DNA of 47,168 nt from Anaerolineaceae bacterium UBA5404 (GTDB lineage Bacteria; Chloroflexota; Anaerolineae; Anaerolineales; Anaerolineaceae): NCBI GenBank assembly GCA_002409625.1, contig DHNY01000013.1, forward strand, positions 98,311 through 145,478, read 5' to 3'. Position 1 is the stretch's first letter. Each line of letters opens with the position of its first letter. The notes under the pieces were generated by a model that searched no databases, was not told the DNA's origin, and saw only the letters and a list, made by a program, of their open reading frames with translations. Position numbers and translations under genes: made by a program. Shown one piece after another: positions 6,161 to 13,942 of this stretch.

Positions 6161-7864
6161 ATGAGCGCAAGAAAACCCTATCCCGATAATATCTTTGGTG
6201 GTGTCAACCAGCCCACAAAAGGCGCGCGATACCACCGCGAGCATGCCTTGGGCATTCATCATTTTTCCTTCCACCACCCTAATCCCGCCATAGAAAACCA
6301 GCCAATCCTCAGCTGGGTTGCCACGAGTTCCGACCATCATTTCCAAAACGTCACCGCCATCTACACCACCGACGACTGGCAAAGCTCAACAACGCTTGAC
6401 TACAATAAAACCGGGACACAATGGGACACCGTCGCCTGGACCTGGCAGACCCACTGGCAAGCTCAATTCCCTGCCCTCAAAACCGGTCAAGTCCTGCGTT
6501 ACCAAGTCTTTGGCACGCTCACTAGCGGCAAAAAAGTCTTTGCCGACAACCAAGCCAGAAATCCCAAAGACGCCACCGAATACGCCATCTATGCCGACCC
6601 CAATCCCGAACCACCCGCATGGTCCAACACCGCACGGGTCTACCAAATCTTCGTCGATCGTTTCAAGCGTGGCGGAGGCGAGCCTTGGCTTCAAACCCAA
6701 AACCTGCATGCCCCATTTGGTGGCAACCTGCGTGGCATCATTGAGCAACTCGCCTACATAAAAGACCTGGGGTTCAACACCATTTGGCTGACCCCAATCT
6801 TCAAAACCCCCAGCCACCACGGCTATGACACCACCGATTACTTGAGCATCGAGCCACGTTTTGGCACAAAAGAGGACCTGCGTGAACTGCTTGACCAAGC
6901 GCACAGCCTCGACATGCGCGTTATTCTTGACTTCGTCGCCAACCATGTGTCCAACCAACATCCGATTTTTAAGCGCGCGCTGGCTGACCCCAAGGCACCG
7001 GAGCGCGACTGGTTCCGTTGGAAACGCTGGCCCCATTACCAAACCTTTGGCAAGGTTAAAAGCATGCCCAAGCTCAACCTCGATTTTGGCAGTCCGGCTC
7101 GCGCGCATCTTTTGGAAGCCGCCCAATACTGGCTAAATTTCGGCGTGGATGGCTACCGCCTGGACCATGCCAACGGACCTGACCGTGCGTTTTGGGTCGA
7201 TTTTCGTCGTGCCTGCCGTGAAGTCAAGCCTGATGCCTGGCTCTTCGCAGAGGTGGTCATGCCGCCCGATGCCCAAGCCAGTTACCTGGGCAGTTTTGAC
7301 GGCACGCTCGACTTTATGACCTGCCAAGCCTTGCGTGAAAGTTTCGCGCGCCACAGCTGGGAGATTGCGCAACTGGCCAATTACCTTGAAAGCTACCCAA
7401 AGCAGTTTCCAGCCAACTTTTCGCGCCCGTCTTTTATCGATAATCACGACATGAACCGTTTTCTGTTCACTGCTGAAGGCAGCCAAAAAGCTTTGCATGC
7501 TGCCCTAAGCCTGCTCTATTTGATGCCTGGGCAGCCTATCATTTATGCTGGCACGGAACAAAACATCAGCCAAGCCCAGTCCATCCATGAAAAAGGCTCG
7601 ATGGGATTTGACGAATGCCGCCTGCCGATGGATTGGTCTGAACCCGAAACAGAAACCTTGCGTTTGATAAAAAACCTCAACCACCAACGATCCAAGCAAG
7701 CCTGGCTTACAAATGCTGACTGGACCATCACAGAATTGGACAGTAAAAACAATGCCGCTACCCTCGAAGCCAGGAATGGGCAGGACTGCCTTGAAATCAG
7801 CATCAGTTTGAAAGCTGGTCATGAGCAAGTTCATGTCAAACATTGTGAGCATGCTAAGCAATAA
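6161..7864 (+). CDS. GH13 alpha-amylase family glucan hydrolase (neopullulanase/cyclomaltodextrinase-like)
   Basis: This enzyme hydrolyses or transfers alpha-glucosidic bonds in maltodextrins or related glucans. The 567-residue product has an N-terminal beta domain (about 25-145), like the N-domain of neopullulanase/cyclomaltodextrinase enzymes, then a (beta/alpha)8 barrel. The four GH13 regions are intact: DFVANHVS (region I, about 257), GYRLDHAN with the nucleophile Asp335, LFAEVV with the acid/base Glu364, and FIDNHDMNR with Asp430. No signal peptide is visible, so it should act in the cytoplasm on imported oligosaccharides or glycogen. The ATG at 6161 is preferred, with AGGTGA upstream; a GTG six bases earlier is less likely. 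Exact specificity cannot be read from sequence. Confidence 0.92.
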   Translation: MSARKPYPDNIFGGVNQPTKGARYHREHALGIHHFSFHHPNPAIENQPILSWVATSSDHHFQNVTAIYTTDDWQSSTTLDYNKTGTQWDTVAWTWQTHWQAQFPALKTGQVLRYQVFGTLTSGKKVFADNQARNPKDATEYAIYADPNPEPPAWSNTARVYQIFVDRFKRGGGEPWLQTQNLHAPFGGNLRGIIEQLAYIKDLGFNTIWLTPIFKTPSHHGYDTTDYLSIEPRFGTKEDLRELLDQAHSLDMRVILDFVANHVSNQHPIFKRALADPKAPERDWFRWKRWPHYQTFGKVKSMPKLNLDFGSPARAHLLEAAQYWLNFGVDGYRLDHANGPDRAFWVDFRRACREVKPDAWLFAEVVMPPDAQASYLGSFDGTLDFMTCQALRESFARHSWEIAQLANYLESYPKQFPANFSRPSFIDNHDMNRFLFTAEGSQKALHAALSLLYLMPGQPIIYAGTEQNISQAQSIHEKGSMGFDECRLPMDWSEPETETLRLIKNLNHQRSKQAWLTNADWTITELDSKNNAATLEARNGQDCLEISISLKAGHEQVHVKHCEHAKQ

Positions 7865-7903
7865 AATCGGCGGTGAAATGCCTTCTTAAACCCGCGTCCT
7901 TGG

Positions 7904-7909
7904 TATACT
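7904..7909 (+). promoter_or_regulatory. -10-like TATACT close to the ABC-F start
   Basis: TATACT ends eight bases before the ATG at 7918, so the mRNA could start at or next to the start codon. TAGGG lies in the same gap and could instead act as a ribosome-binding site for a longer transcript. Confidence 0.4.
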
Positions 7910-7917
7910 TTTAGGGT

Positions 7918-9855
7918 ATGTCAATCTTAACCACTCAGAACCTCGGACGCTCATTTGGCGCGGTGGATGTCTTTGAAGGCATCACTCTCGCCATTCCGCA
8001 TAACGCGCGCATCGCCATCGTTGGCCCCAACGGCGTAGGTAAAACCACGCTCTTGCGCATTCTGGCAGGCGAAGATAGCCCCAGCCAGGGCAATATTCAC
8101 ACCTCGCGCGGGCTAAAAATCGCTTACCTGCCGCAAACCGCGGTAGGCTTGACGCATGGCACGTTGTGGGACTCTTGCCTGAGCGCTTTTGAGAACCTCT
8201 TGGAAATGGGTTCACAACTCCAAAAACTGGAAGAGCGCATGTCCGCTGGCGATAACGCACCGGAGCTCCTCGATGATTATGGGCGCTTGCAATCGCGCTT
8301 CGACCTCGCCGGAGGCTACACCTATGCCAACCGCCTGCAACAAACTTTGACTGGTCTCGGCTTTGACGAGGACGATTTTCATCGACCCTTGAGCCAGCTT
8401 TCTGGTGGCCAACGCACTCGCGCGCGCTTGGCAAAACTGCTCCTCGAAGACCCCGACCTTTTGCTCTTGGATGAGCCCACCAACCATCTCGACATCCAGG
8501 CGGTGGAATGGCTGGAAGCCTGGCTGCGCAGCTGGAATGGCGCGGCAATTATCGTCTCGCATGATCGCTATTTTTTGGACCAAACCGCTCATTTCGTTTG
8601 GGAAATGACCCCCGCCATCGAGGAATATCGTGGCAACTACACCGCCTATTTACAACAGCGCCAGGAACGCTACGAGCGCCGCTTGGCGGAGTACAAAGCC
8701 CAACAGGAATACATCGAAAAGCAAGAAGATTACATCAACCGCTTTATAGACAGCCAAAACACCGCCCAGGCGCGCGGTCGCCGCAAACGTCTGGAACGCA
8801 TGATGCGCGACTCGAAGCTCACCATGCCGGATGTCAATGTACGCCCCATGCACCTGCGCCTCAAGGTTTCCGGTCGCAGTGGGCAATTGGTTTTGCGCAC
8901 CTATGACCTGGAGGTCGGTTATCACGATGAGGGGCGGCCTTTGTTTGCCACGCCCGACCTGGTTTTGGAGCGCACCGAATGTGTTGCCATCATTGGTCCC
9001 AACGGCGCGGGAAAAACAACCTTTTTACGCACCATTTTGGGGCAAATTCCGCCATATTCCGGGGAAACTGAACTGGGCGCCAGTTTAAAGGTGGGCTATT
9101 TTGCCCAAGCGCATGAGGACTTAAAAGAAGAAAATAACCTAATTGAGGAAATCAACCGCGAAGCCCCGCGCATGTTGCCTGGTGAAGTGCGTGATTATTT
9201 GGCAAAGTATGGTTTTCAGGAAGACGAAGTTTTCTCGCCGGTTAGCACGCTTTCAGGTGGCGAACGCGGACGTTTGGCATTGGCAAAGCTGGCGCTTTCG
9301 GATGCCAACCTGCTCTTGCTTGATGAGCCTACCAATCACCTTGACCTCTCAACGCAAGAAGTGTTGCAAAAGGTGCTGGCGGACTATCCGGGCACGATTT
9401 TACTCGTTTCTCACGACCGCTATTTAATCGATGCCCTGGCAACCCAAATTTGGGAGCTTTTACCTGATGAAAGCCGTTTGCAGGCTTATAAAGGGTCTTA
9501 TTCGGAGTATCGTGAGTTCAAGCAAGCCCGCGCAGCACGCCTTGCAGAACAAATCGAAGCACATCGGGAAGTTAGCAAACCGAAACACAGCGAGCAAAAA
9601 GCCAAACCAAGCAACAAACTCAGCCGCAACCAGCGCCAGCAACTGGAAAAAAAACTGGCAAAGGTGGAAAGCGAAATCCACGATTTTGAAAGCAAAAAAG
9701 CGCTGTGTGAAGCCAAACTCTCTAACCCACCCAGCGATCCAGCGGAATTATTGAAATTGAGCGATGAGTATCAGGATCTTTTGAATGCATTAGAGGCCTT
9801 GATGCTCAACTGGACTGAGCTCGCCGAAACCTTGCACGCCGATGACCAAGCCTAA
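7918..9855 (+). CDS. ABC-F family ATPase (duplicated ATP-binding cassettes)
   Basis: ABC-F proteins have two ATP-binding cassettes and no membrane domain; members act on the ribosome (EttA, Uup, antibiotic-protection types). In this 645-residue protein, cassette 1 has GPNGVGKTT, signature LSGGQRTRA and LLLLDEPTNHLD. Cassette 2 has GPNGAGKTT, signature LSGGERGRL and the same LLLLDEPTNHLD. The cassettes are joined by a charged helical linker (about 225-300) of the P-site tRNA-interaction type. The C-terminal 100 residues are Lys/Glu-rich and coiled-coil-like, as in Uup-type proteins. It is monocistronic and ends beside a convergent pcp remnant. Housekeeping and resistance subfamilies cannot be separated by eye. 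Confidence 0.93.
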   Translation: MSILTTQNLGRSFGAVDVFEGITLAIPHNARIAIVGPNGVGKTTLLRILAGEDSPSQGNIHTSRGLKIAYLPQTAVGLTHGTLWDSCLSAFENLLEMGSQLQKLEERMSAGDNAPELLDDYGRLQSRFDLAGGYTYANRLQQTLTGLGFDEDDFHRPLSQLSGGQRTRARLAKLLLEDPDLLLLDEPTNHLDIQAVEWLEAWLRSWNGAAIIVSHDRYFLDQTAHFVWEMTPAIEEYRGNYTAYLQQRQERYERRLAEYKAQQEYIEKQEDYINRFIDSQNTAQARGRRKRLERMMRDSKLTMPDVNVRPMHLRLKVSGRSGQLVLRTYDLEVGYHDEGRPLFATPDLVLERTECVAIIGPNGAGKTTFLRTILGQIPPYSGETELGASLKVGYFAQAHEDLKEENNLIEEINREAPRMLPGEVRDYLAKYGFQEDEVFSPVSTLSGGERGRLALAKLALSDANLLLLDEPTNHLDLSTQEVLQKVLADYPGTILLVSHDRYLIDALATQIWELLPDESRLQAYKGSYSEYREFKQARAARLAEQIEAHREVSKPKHSEQKAKPSNKLSRNQRQQLEKKLAKVESEIHDFESKKALCEAKLSNPPSDPAELLKLSDEYQDLLNALEALMLNWTELAETLHADDQA

Positions 9856-9861
9856 TATTCA

Positions 9862-9899
9862 CCAATAACCCTTATCGCTATTTCCAAGGCGCGGTTCAT
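9862..9899 (-). pseudogene. Duplicated 3' end of pcp (remnant)
   Basis: These 38 bp match the last codons of pcp at 10023-10060 with two mismatches. In the minus frame they encode MNRALEIAIRVIG, then GEY-stop instead of the final S-stop. The stop lies at 9854-9852, back to back with the ABC-F stop. The intervening 9900-10022 carries CACCCT/AGGGTG arms (9915-9941) followed by TTTT, which may act as the ABC-F terminator. Confidence 0.7.
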
Positions 9900-10015
9900 A
9901 TCCAACAATCAATTCACCCTCTCCAGGGATAGGGCAGGGTGTGGGTCTTTTAATCAACCGCTTAATCTATAAAATCAGATGCTTTAGACAAGTGGGATGT
10001 TTATATCATTTATAA

Positions 10016-10618
10016 CTATGAACCGATAACCCGTATCGCTATTTCCAAGGCGCGGTTCATGTCATCTAAATTCATCGACGCCACACCAGGCTTTTCGAGC
10101 ACCTGGCTTGGTAAATAAGGCACGTGCATGAATGTGGCTCGGGCTGGCAAATCAGTCTCACTCAAATAATGCAAAACGGCATACAAAACCTGATTACACA
10201 CATAAGTCCCCGCGGTGTTGGAAATCTGCGCTGGAATGTCCGCCTCGCGTAAAGCAGCCACAATCGCTTTGTTCGGCAAGGTGCTAAAATGTGCCGCCGG
10301 ACCATCTGCCACAATCGGCTCATCCGTCGGTTGCTTGCCGGCATTATCCGCGATTGAAGCATCATTGACGTTAATCGCTACCCGCTCCAGGGTAATTGCT
10401 GCGCGTCCGCCAGCTTGTCCCAAACATAAAACCGCATCCGGCTCGACCTCAGACAACCGCTGCAAAACCAATGCAGACGACTCACCAAACACGGTTGGCA
10501 AAACCTGTTTCACAATCTCGTGCCCAAAAAGTTCATCCGGCAAGGCTTCAAGCATCATCAAACTAGGATTAATCGGCTCTTTGTTAAAGGCATCAAAGGC
10601 GGTGACGAGTATCTTCAT
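10016..10618 (-). CDS. pcp: Pyroglutamyl-peptidase I (peptidase C15)
   Basis: This cysteine peptidase removes N-terminal pyroglutamate from peptides in the cytoplasm. The 200-residue product shows the full catalytic triad context: Glu78 in TLERVAIN, Cys141 in NTAGTYVCNQ and His165 in FMHVPYLP. The family N-terminal motif (ILVTAFDAF) is also clear. The ATG at 10618 has GGAGCG upstream and gives the usual family length; the longer reading frame to 10675 adds unrelated sequence. A minus-strand TATACT lies at 10657-10652. The final 13 codons are duplicated downstream. It is convergent with the ABC-F gene. Confidence 0.95.
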   Translation of the reverse strand: MKILVTAFDAFNKEPINPSLMMLEALPDELFGHEIVKQVLPTVFGESSALVLQRLSEVEPDAVLCLGQAGGRAAITLERVAINVNDASIADNAGKQPTDEPIVADGPAAHFSTLPNKAIVAALREADIPAQISNTAGTYVCNQVLYAVLHYLSETDLPARATFMHVPYLPSQVLEKPGVASMNLDDMNRALEIAIRVIGS

Positions 10619-10640
10619 ATGGCGCTCCAATTTCTCTTGG

Positions 10641-10657
10641 CTAGTACTAGAAGTATA
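10641..10657 (-). promoter_or_regulatory. Putative pcp promoter with palindrome
   Basis: On the minus strand, TATACT (10657-10652) is followed at once by the 10-bp palindrome CTAGTACTAG (10650-10641), placed around the expected transcription start. No clear -35 was found. Confidence 0.35.
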
Positions 10658-10741
10658 AGCGAAAACAGGCCTCAATTATCAGATCCATATTAATTAACTT
10701 GCTTTTCGTGTGGATTTTATTATGCCTCTAAGGGAATGCGG

Positions 10742-10747
10742 TATAAT
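10742..10747 (+). promoter_or_regulatory. -10 hexamer TATAAT upstream of a short leader
   Basis: A perfect TATAAT lies about 70 bases before an intrinsic terminator (10816-10848) and 140 bases before the SWIM gene. The -35 region is poor. Confidence 0.4.
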
Positions 10748-10815
10748 AAAAGCACTATGCAGGAGTTGGCCTAATCTTCAATGAAAGCAAATACCCTGCT
10801 TGAAAAAGCACCACA

Positions 10816-10848
10816 AAACACACGCCGTATTCTTGGCGCGTGTTTTTT
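10816..10848 (+). terminator. Intrinsic terminator in the SWIM-gene leader
   Basis: The stem AACACACGCC / GGCGCGTGTT (one mismatch) is followed by TTTTTT. It sits between the TATAAT at 10742 and the SWIM gene, so it would end a short transcript or act as an attenuator. A 34-codon frame from ATG at about 10780 runs through it but has no recognisable homology. Confidence 0.65.
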
Positions 10849-10886
10849 AATCCCTGCAATCAAAAGCAAAGAAAGTGAGTTTTAAG

Positions 10887-11138
10887 ATGATGGATAGTGG
10901 CATGTATGGAAAAATTGACAAAGCAAAGCGCTACGCGGAAGAACCCGAGCGTATAAAATTTCATCATTTCAAAGCCCTTATTCAGGGCAACAACAGCGAC
11001 AAAACCGTCGCCTATGAAGATGGCAGATGGACTTGCGATTGTAATTACTTTAGCAACCACGGCGTTTGCGCCCACACCATGGCGTTTGAACTGCTCCTTG
11101 ATAAAATGGTTGTTCCGGGTGAACACCCCGATTTCTAA
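10887..11138 (+). CDS. Small SWIM zinc-finger protein
   Basis: This 83-residue protein consists mainly of a SWIM zinc finger with the CxCxnCxH pattern: Cys50, Cys52, Cys61 and His63 in the segment CDCNYFSNHGVCAH. SWIM domains bind DNA or proteins; stand-alone small versions have no settled function. The ATG at 10887 has AGTGAG upstream; an in-frame GTG at 10875 is possible. The N-terminal half is charged, with KIDKAKRYAEEPERI. The gene is monocistronic, bounded by a leader terminator and a strong terminator. Confidence 0.85.
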   Translation: MMDSGMYGKIDKAKRYAEEPERIKFHHFKALIQGNNSDKTVAYEDGRWTCDCNYFSNHGVCAHTMAFELLLDKMVVPGEHPDF

Positions 11139-11153
11139 ACCTCAATAAACGCT

Positions 11154-11180
11154 GCGTGGCAGCCAGTCCACGCTTTTTTT
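11154..11180 (+). terminator. Strong intrinsic terminator after the SWIM gene
   Basis: A perfect stem GCGTGG (11154-11159) / CCACGC (11168-11173) is followed by seven T residues. Confidence 0.85.
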
Positions 11181-11232
11181 CACAATTTATATAAGTTTTC
11201 ACCTCTCTTATTCGGAGGTTTTGGAGGGCATT

Positions 11233-12264
11233 ATGGATGCTATTCGAGAACTTGAAGTTGCTATTAATATTTTTCTGCAGAGTGGCGGTCCTGTTTTGCG
11301 CGCCATCATGCAAGCCATCACCTTTTTGGGCGATGAGCTTTTTTACATCCTCTTTATGCCCGCCATTTATTGGTGCGTAAGCGCCTGGGCAGGTTTGCGC
11401 ATCGGCGTTATGCTTTTGCTAAGCGGTGGCGTAAACAGTATCTTTAAGCTTGCCCTACGCGGACCAAGACCCTCATGGATCAGCGACGCCGTTGAACCAG
11501 TGGTGCATGAAACGTCCTTTGGCATTCCTTCTGGCCACGCGCAAGGTTCCGCTTCGGTTTGGGGCTGGGTTGCCGTGGAGGCACGCAAAAAATGGGTCAC
11601 CATCACCTGCCTTTTGCTCATTGCCTTGATCTCTTTTTCGCGATTGGTGATGGGCGTGCATTTTCTTTCTGATGTGCTGCTTGGCCTCATCTTGGGTTCC
11701 TTGCTGGTTTTGGTTTTCCTTTCCACGTGGCGCAAAATTGGCAATTGGCTCAAAAAGCTCAGCTGGCAACAACAGGTCCTGCTGGCTTTTGTGAGCTCTT
11801 TGGTCTTTGTCGCATTAGCGGTTTTGGTGAAGAGCCTGGCAGCAGACTGGCAAATGCCAGCCGATTGGGCAATGCGTGCAGTCCGTGGCGCCAAAGCCGG
11901 CAAACCGGTTAATCCGATGTCTATCAACGGTGCTTTAACCTCCGCTGGCATTTGGTTTGGTATGTTGGGTGGCTTTGCCTGGTTGCGCGCCAAACACGGC
12001 GTCCTCCAAAGTCACCAAGGCAGCTGGCAGAAGCTTGCCCGTTATATGCTTGGATTGTTTGGCGTTATTGCGCTGTATTTAGGATTAGGGCAACTTTTCC
12101 CAAAGAATCTGGGTTGGATTAGCGATGTTTTGCGTTATTTTCGCTATTTTCTGATTGGATTATGGATCTCGACCTTAAGTCCCTTGCTCTTCGTTAAGCT
12201 CAAGATTGGGCAAATTGAGCCCCATCTCGAGCCTGACCTCACGGTCGAGGATGTCGGTGTTTGA
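11233..12264 (+). CDS. PAP2-family membrane phosphatase
   Basis: This 343-residue multi-pass membrane protein has the three PAP2/acid-phosphatase motifs: KLALRGPRPSW (KX6RP), PSGHAQGS and SRLVMGVHFLSD. Family members remove phosphate from phosphatidic acid, undecaprenyl pyrophosphate or similar lipids at the outer face of the membrane. The C-terminal half adds further membrane helices beyond the catalytic core and a conserved-looking loop with multiple Gly/Pro. The ATG at 11233 has GGAGGG upstream. The last 90 bp overlap, on the opposite strand, the 3' end of a GNAT gene. The substrate is not determined; recycling of lipid carriers for surface glycans would fit the neighbourhood but is inference. 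Confidence 0.9.
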   Translation: MDAIRELEVAINIFLQSGGPVLRAIMQAITFLGDELFYILFMPAIYWCVSAWAGLRIGVMLLLSGGVNSIFKLALRGPRPSWISDAVEPVVHETSFGIPSGHAQGSASVWGWVAVEARKKWVTITCLLLIALISFSRLVMGVHFLSDVLLGLILGSLLVLVFLSTWRKIGNWLKKLSWQQQVLLAFVSSLVFVALAVLVKSLAADWQMPADWAMRAVRGAKAGKPVNPMSINGALTSAGIWFGMLGGFAWLRAKHGVLQSHQGSWQKLARYMLGLFGVIALYLGLGQLFPKNLGWISDVLRYFRYFLIGLWISTLSPLLFVKLKIGQIEPHLEPDLTVEDVGV

Positions 12265-12750
12265 GTAGTGGGTGCTGTCCAGACCAATAAATCGAAATCC
12301 GCAAGCTAAGTAAAAACGAATGGCGGGCTCGTTGCAGCTTTGTGTTTCAAGAACAAGGGCGCGCAGGTTTTTGGAGCGCGCGTAGTGAATCGCTTTTGCG
12401 ATGAGTGCCTTACCCACGCCTTGATGTCGAAAAGGCTTATCCACCCAAAGCTCTGCTACGCGCAATCGCTTGTTCCAGTCTTCCAAGCCCAAGCCAATCA
12501 CACCAAGCAAGGTTTCACCCTCAAAGGCGCCAAACGCAACCGGCTCAATAAGCCATTCCGAAAACAAGCTACCTTCAAACTGTTTGACAACTGGTTTTTC
12601 AAAAGCACGTTTGTTTAAGCAAAAGCAAAATTCAGTGTCATCTTGCCAGGCTTCAGAAAGGTCGTAATAAAAGCTGGTCTCATAGCGGTAAATAAAAACG
12701 CGCTCTTTCCAGCTTTTATCCAGTTCTTTGATGTGCATTTGCTCAATCAT
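12175..12750 (-). CDS. GNAT-family N-acetyltransferase
   Basis: This protein of about 191 residues has a GNAT fold. The acetyl-CoA-binding loop reads FRHQGVGKALIAKAI (Q/RxxGxG/A), and the late motif EPAIRFYLACGFRFIG matches the family's C-terminal region. It should transfer an acetyl group from acetyl-CoA to an amine; the substrate is unknown. It is the last gene of the minus operon LysM-HAD-GNAT. The start at 12750 overlaps the HAD stop by eight bases (12738 is an alternative). The final 90 bp overlap the convergent PAP2 gene, yet the beta strand VRLEM within this overlap belongs to the GNAT core, so both ends look genuine. Confidence 0.85.
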   Translation of the reverse strand: MIEQMHIKELDKSWKERVFIYRYETSFYYDLSEAWQDDTEFCFCLNKRAFEKPVVKQFEGSLFSEWLIEPVAFGAFEGETLLGVIGLGLEDWNKRLRVAELWVDKPFRHQGVGKALIAKAIHYARSKNLRALVLETQSCNEPAIRFYLACGFRFIGLDSTHYSNTDILDREVRLEMGLNLPNLELNEEQGT

Positions 12751-13321
12751 TTTCTGATAAATACCTGAGCACTTCCTCAGAAAGACCTTTTTTCGAGTCG
12801 AAATGCAAGGCTTGCAATCCGCATGAGCGCGCTCCCAAAACATGACGCAAGGTGTCATCCACAAAGAGCACGTTTTCTGGCTTTTCTTCCAGGGCTTCAC
12901 ACAGTGCCATAAAAAAGCGCGGATCGGGTTTGGCTAAACCCAAAGATCCAGAAGCAAAAAAGACCTGGAAATGCTCCGAAACGGGTTGTTTTTTGAACCA
13001 ATCCATAGCATAGGAAAGATGATTGCTGGCTGCCGCAAATTTTAAAGGCGGGATCTTATCAAAAATATCCGGCTCCCTGATTTTATAAGCGTGCTCGCAA
13101 ATATAGCGAATTTCTTCAATCAATTGCTCGCGTGGGCTCCCAAACTTCGCCTCATAATAGTCAAGATGCGCCTCATCTGTAATATATTTACCAAAATCAC
13201 GCGCGATTGCCAATTGGCGCATGGTGTAATCGGCGGCTTGGAAGTCAAAAAACACGCCCACAAAATCAAAAGCAATCGCATGCACGCTTGCTCTGTTTGG
13301 GTTTTGTTTGCTATTCTTCAT
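12743..13321 (-). CDS. HAD-superfamily hydrolase
   Basis: This 192-residue HAD phosphatase-like protein has motif I in AFDFVGVFFDF, where the second acidic residue of the usual DxD is replaced by Gly as in YihX-type members. It also has motif II Ser in FFASGS, Lys in LAKPDPRFF, and motif III in VLFVDDTLRH. An alpha-helical cap lies between about 25 and 95. The product probably dephosphorylates a small sugar phosphate or nucleotide, but this cannot be specified. It lies 12 bp after the LysM gene and overlaps the GNAT gene, indicating one operon. No strong ribosome-binding site precedes the start. Confidence 0.85.
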   Translation of the reverse strand: MKNSKQNPNRASVHAIAFDFVGVFFDFQAADYTMRQLAIARDFGKYITDEAHLDYYEAKFGSPREQLIEEIRYICEHAYKIREPDIFDKIPPLKFAAASNHLSYAMDWFKKQPVSEHFQVFFASGSLGLAKPDPRFFMALCEALEEKPENVLFVDDTLRHVLGARSCGLQALHFDSKKGLSEEVLRYLSEND

Positions 13322-13333
13322 AAAATGGACTGT

Positions 13334-13885
13334 TTAGGGTTTTGGCTTCTGCAAAAAGCCGAAAAAGACCACCAATGCGATACCCAATAAACTGATACCG
13401 GTAATCGTCCAGCCTACGCGTTTGCTATCGCCAAAGAGTTCTTGCACGGTACTGGGCGGCTGGGTGGCTGTTGGGCTGGGAATGGCAGTGGCGCTGGGGA
13501 TAGGTGTGCGCGAGGGTTTAAACACCGTAGGTGAAGGGGTAACCGGCATGGGTGTTGGTGAAACGTTGGGGGTTGCTGTGGCAGGCTCGCCACGCTTTAT
13601 CAACATCGCTTGGCCGATGTAAATTTCAACCGCTTCTGGGCTGTTGCCATTCAGGATATTAATGTCGCGCATTGAAACATCATAAGCTTCAGAAATGATC
13701 CACAGTGAATCACCACTTTCAGGGATATGATAAATCGAGCCATCTGGCCAAGGCGTAGAGGTCATAATTTGTGCCCTGGGAAATTCAACAGGCGCGCCAC
13801 TTACCGAGCGCGCGCTTTGCCACAAAAAGGTGCCAAAGATGACTGCAAGGCAAATCAATAGAATGAAGCTTTTGGTTGCTTTCAT
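13334..13885 (-). CDS. LysM-domain membrane-anchored surface protein
   Basis: This 183-residue protein has an N-terminal hydrophobic segment (about 5-22, signal or anchor), one LysM domain (about 50-95: YHIPESGDSLWIISEAYDVS, then NILNGN and IYIGQAMLI), a Thr/Pro-rich linker, and a C-terminal TM segment (about 158-178) with a short Lys tail. LysM modules bind N-acetylglucosamine-containing glycans such as peptidoglycan. It is first in the operon with HAD and GNAT genes. A TATAAT (minus, 13898-13893) lies seven bases before the ATG at 13885, with no ribosome-binding site, which suggests a leaderless mRNA; an ATG six bases earlier is also in frame. Confidence 0.85.
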   Translation of the reverse strand: MKATKSFILLICLAVIFGTFLWQSARSVSGAPVEFPRAQIMTSTPWPDGSIYHIPESGDSLWIISEAYDVSMRDINILNGNSPEAVEIYIGQAMLIKRGEPATATPNVSPTPMPVTPSPTVFKPSRTPIPSATAIPSPTATQPPSTVQELFGDSKRVGWTITGISLLGIALVVFFGFLQKPKP

Positions 13886-13892
13886 GGGCATT

Positions 13893-13898
13893 ATTATA
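13893..13898 (-). promoter_or_regulatory. -10 hexamer TATAAT, leaderless-type promoter of the LysM operon
   Basis: A perfect TATAAT sits one base before a first ATG and seven bases before a second. Transcription would start at or near the start codon. Confidence 0.5.
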
Positions 13899-13942
13899 AA
13901 CTGATTCTAAAAGCTTGCGATTTCAAAGCCCAAATACAAAGG

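Noticed and set aside
6386..7126. 246-codon frame antisense to the GH13 gene
   Set aside because: The plus strand encodes all four GH13 regions; the antisense frame has no recognisable domain.
10780..10884. 34-codon leader peptide before the SWIM gene as a confirmed gene
   Set aside because: It spans a terminator and has no homology or convincing ribosome-binding site. It is kept only as a remark in the leader finding.
12751..12900. N-terminal extension of the GNAT protein
   Set aside because: It is out-of-frame sequence of the HAD gene; coupling at the HAD stop explains the real start.
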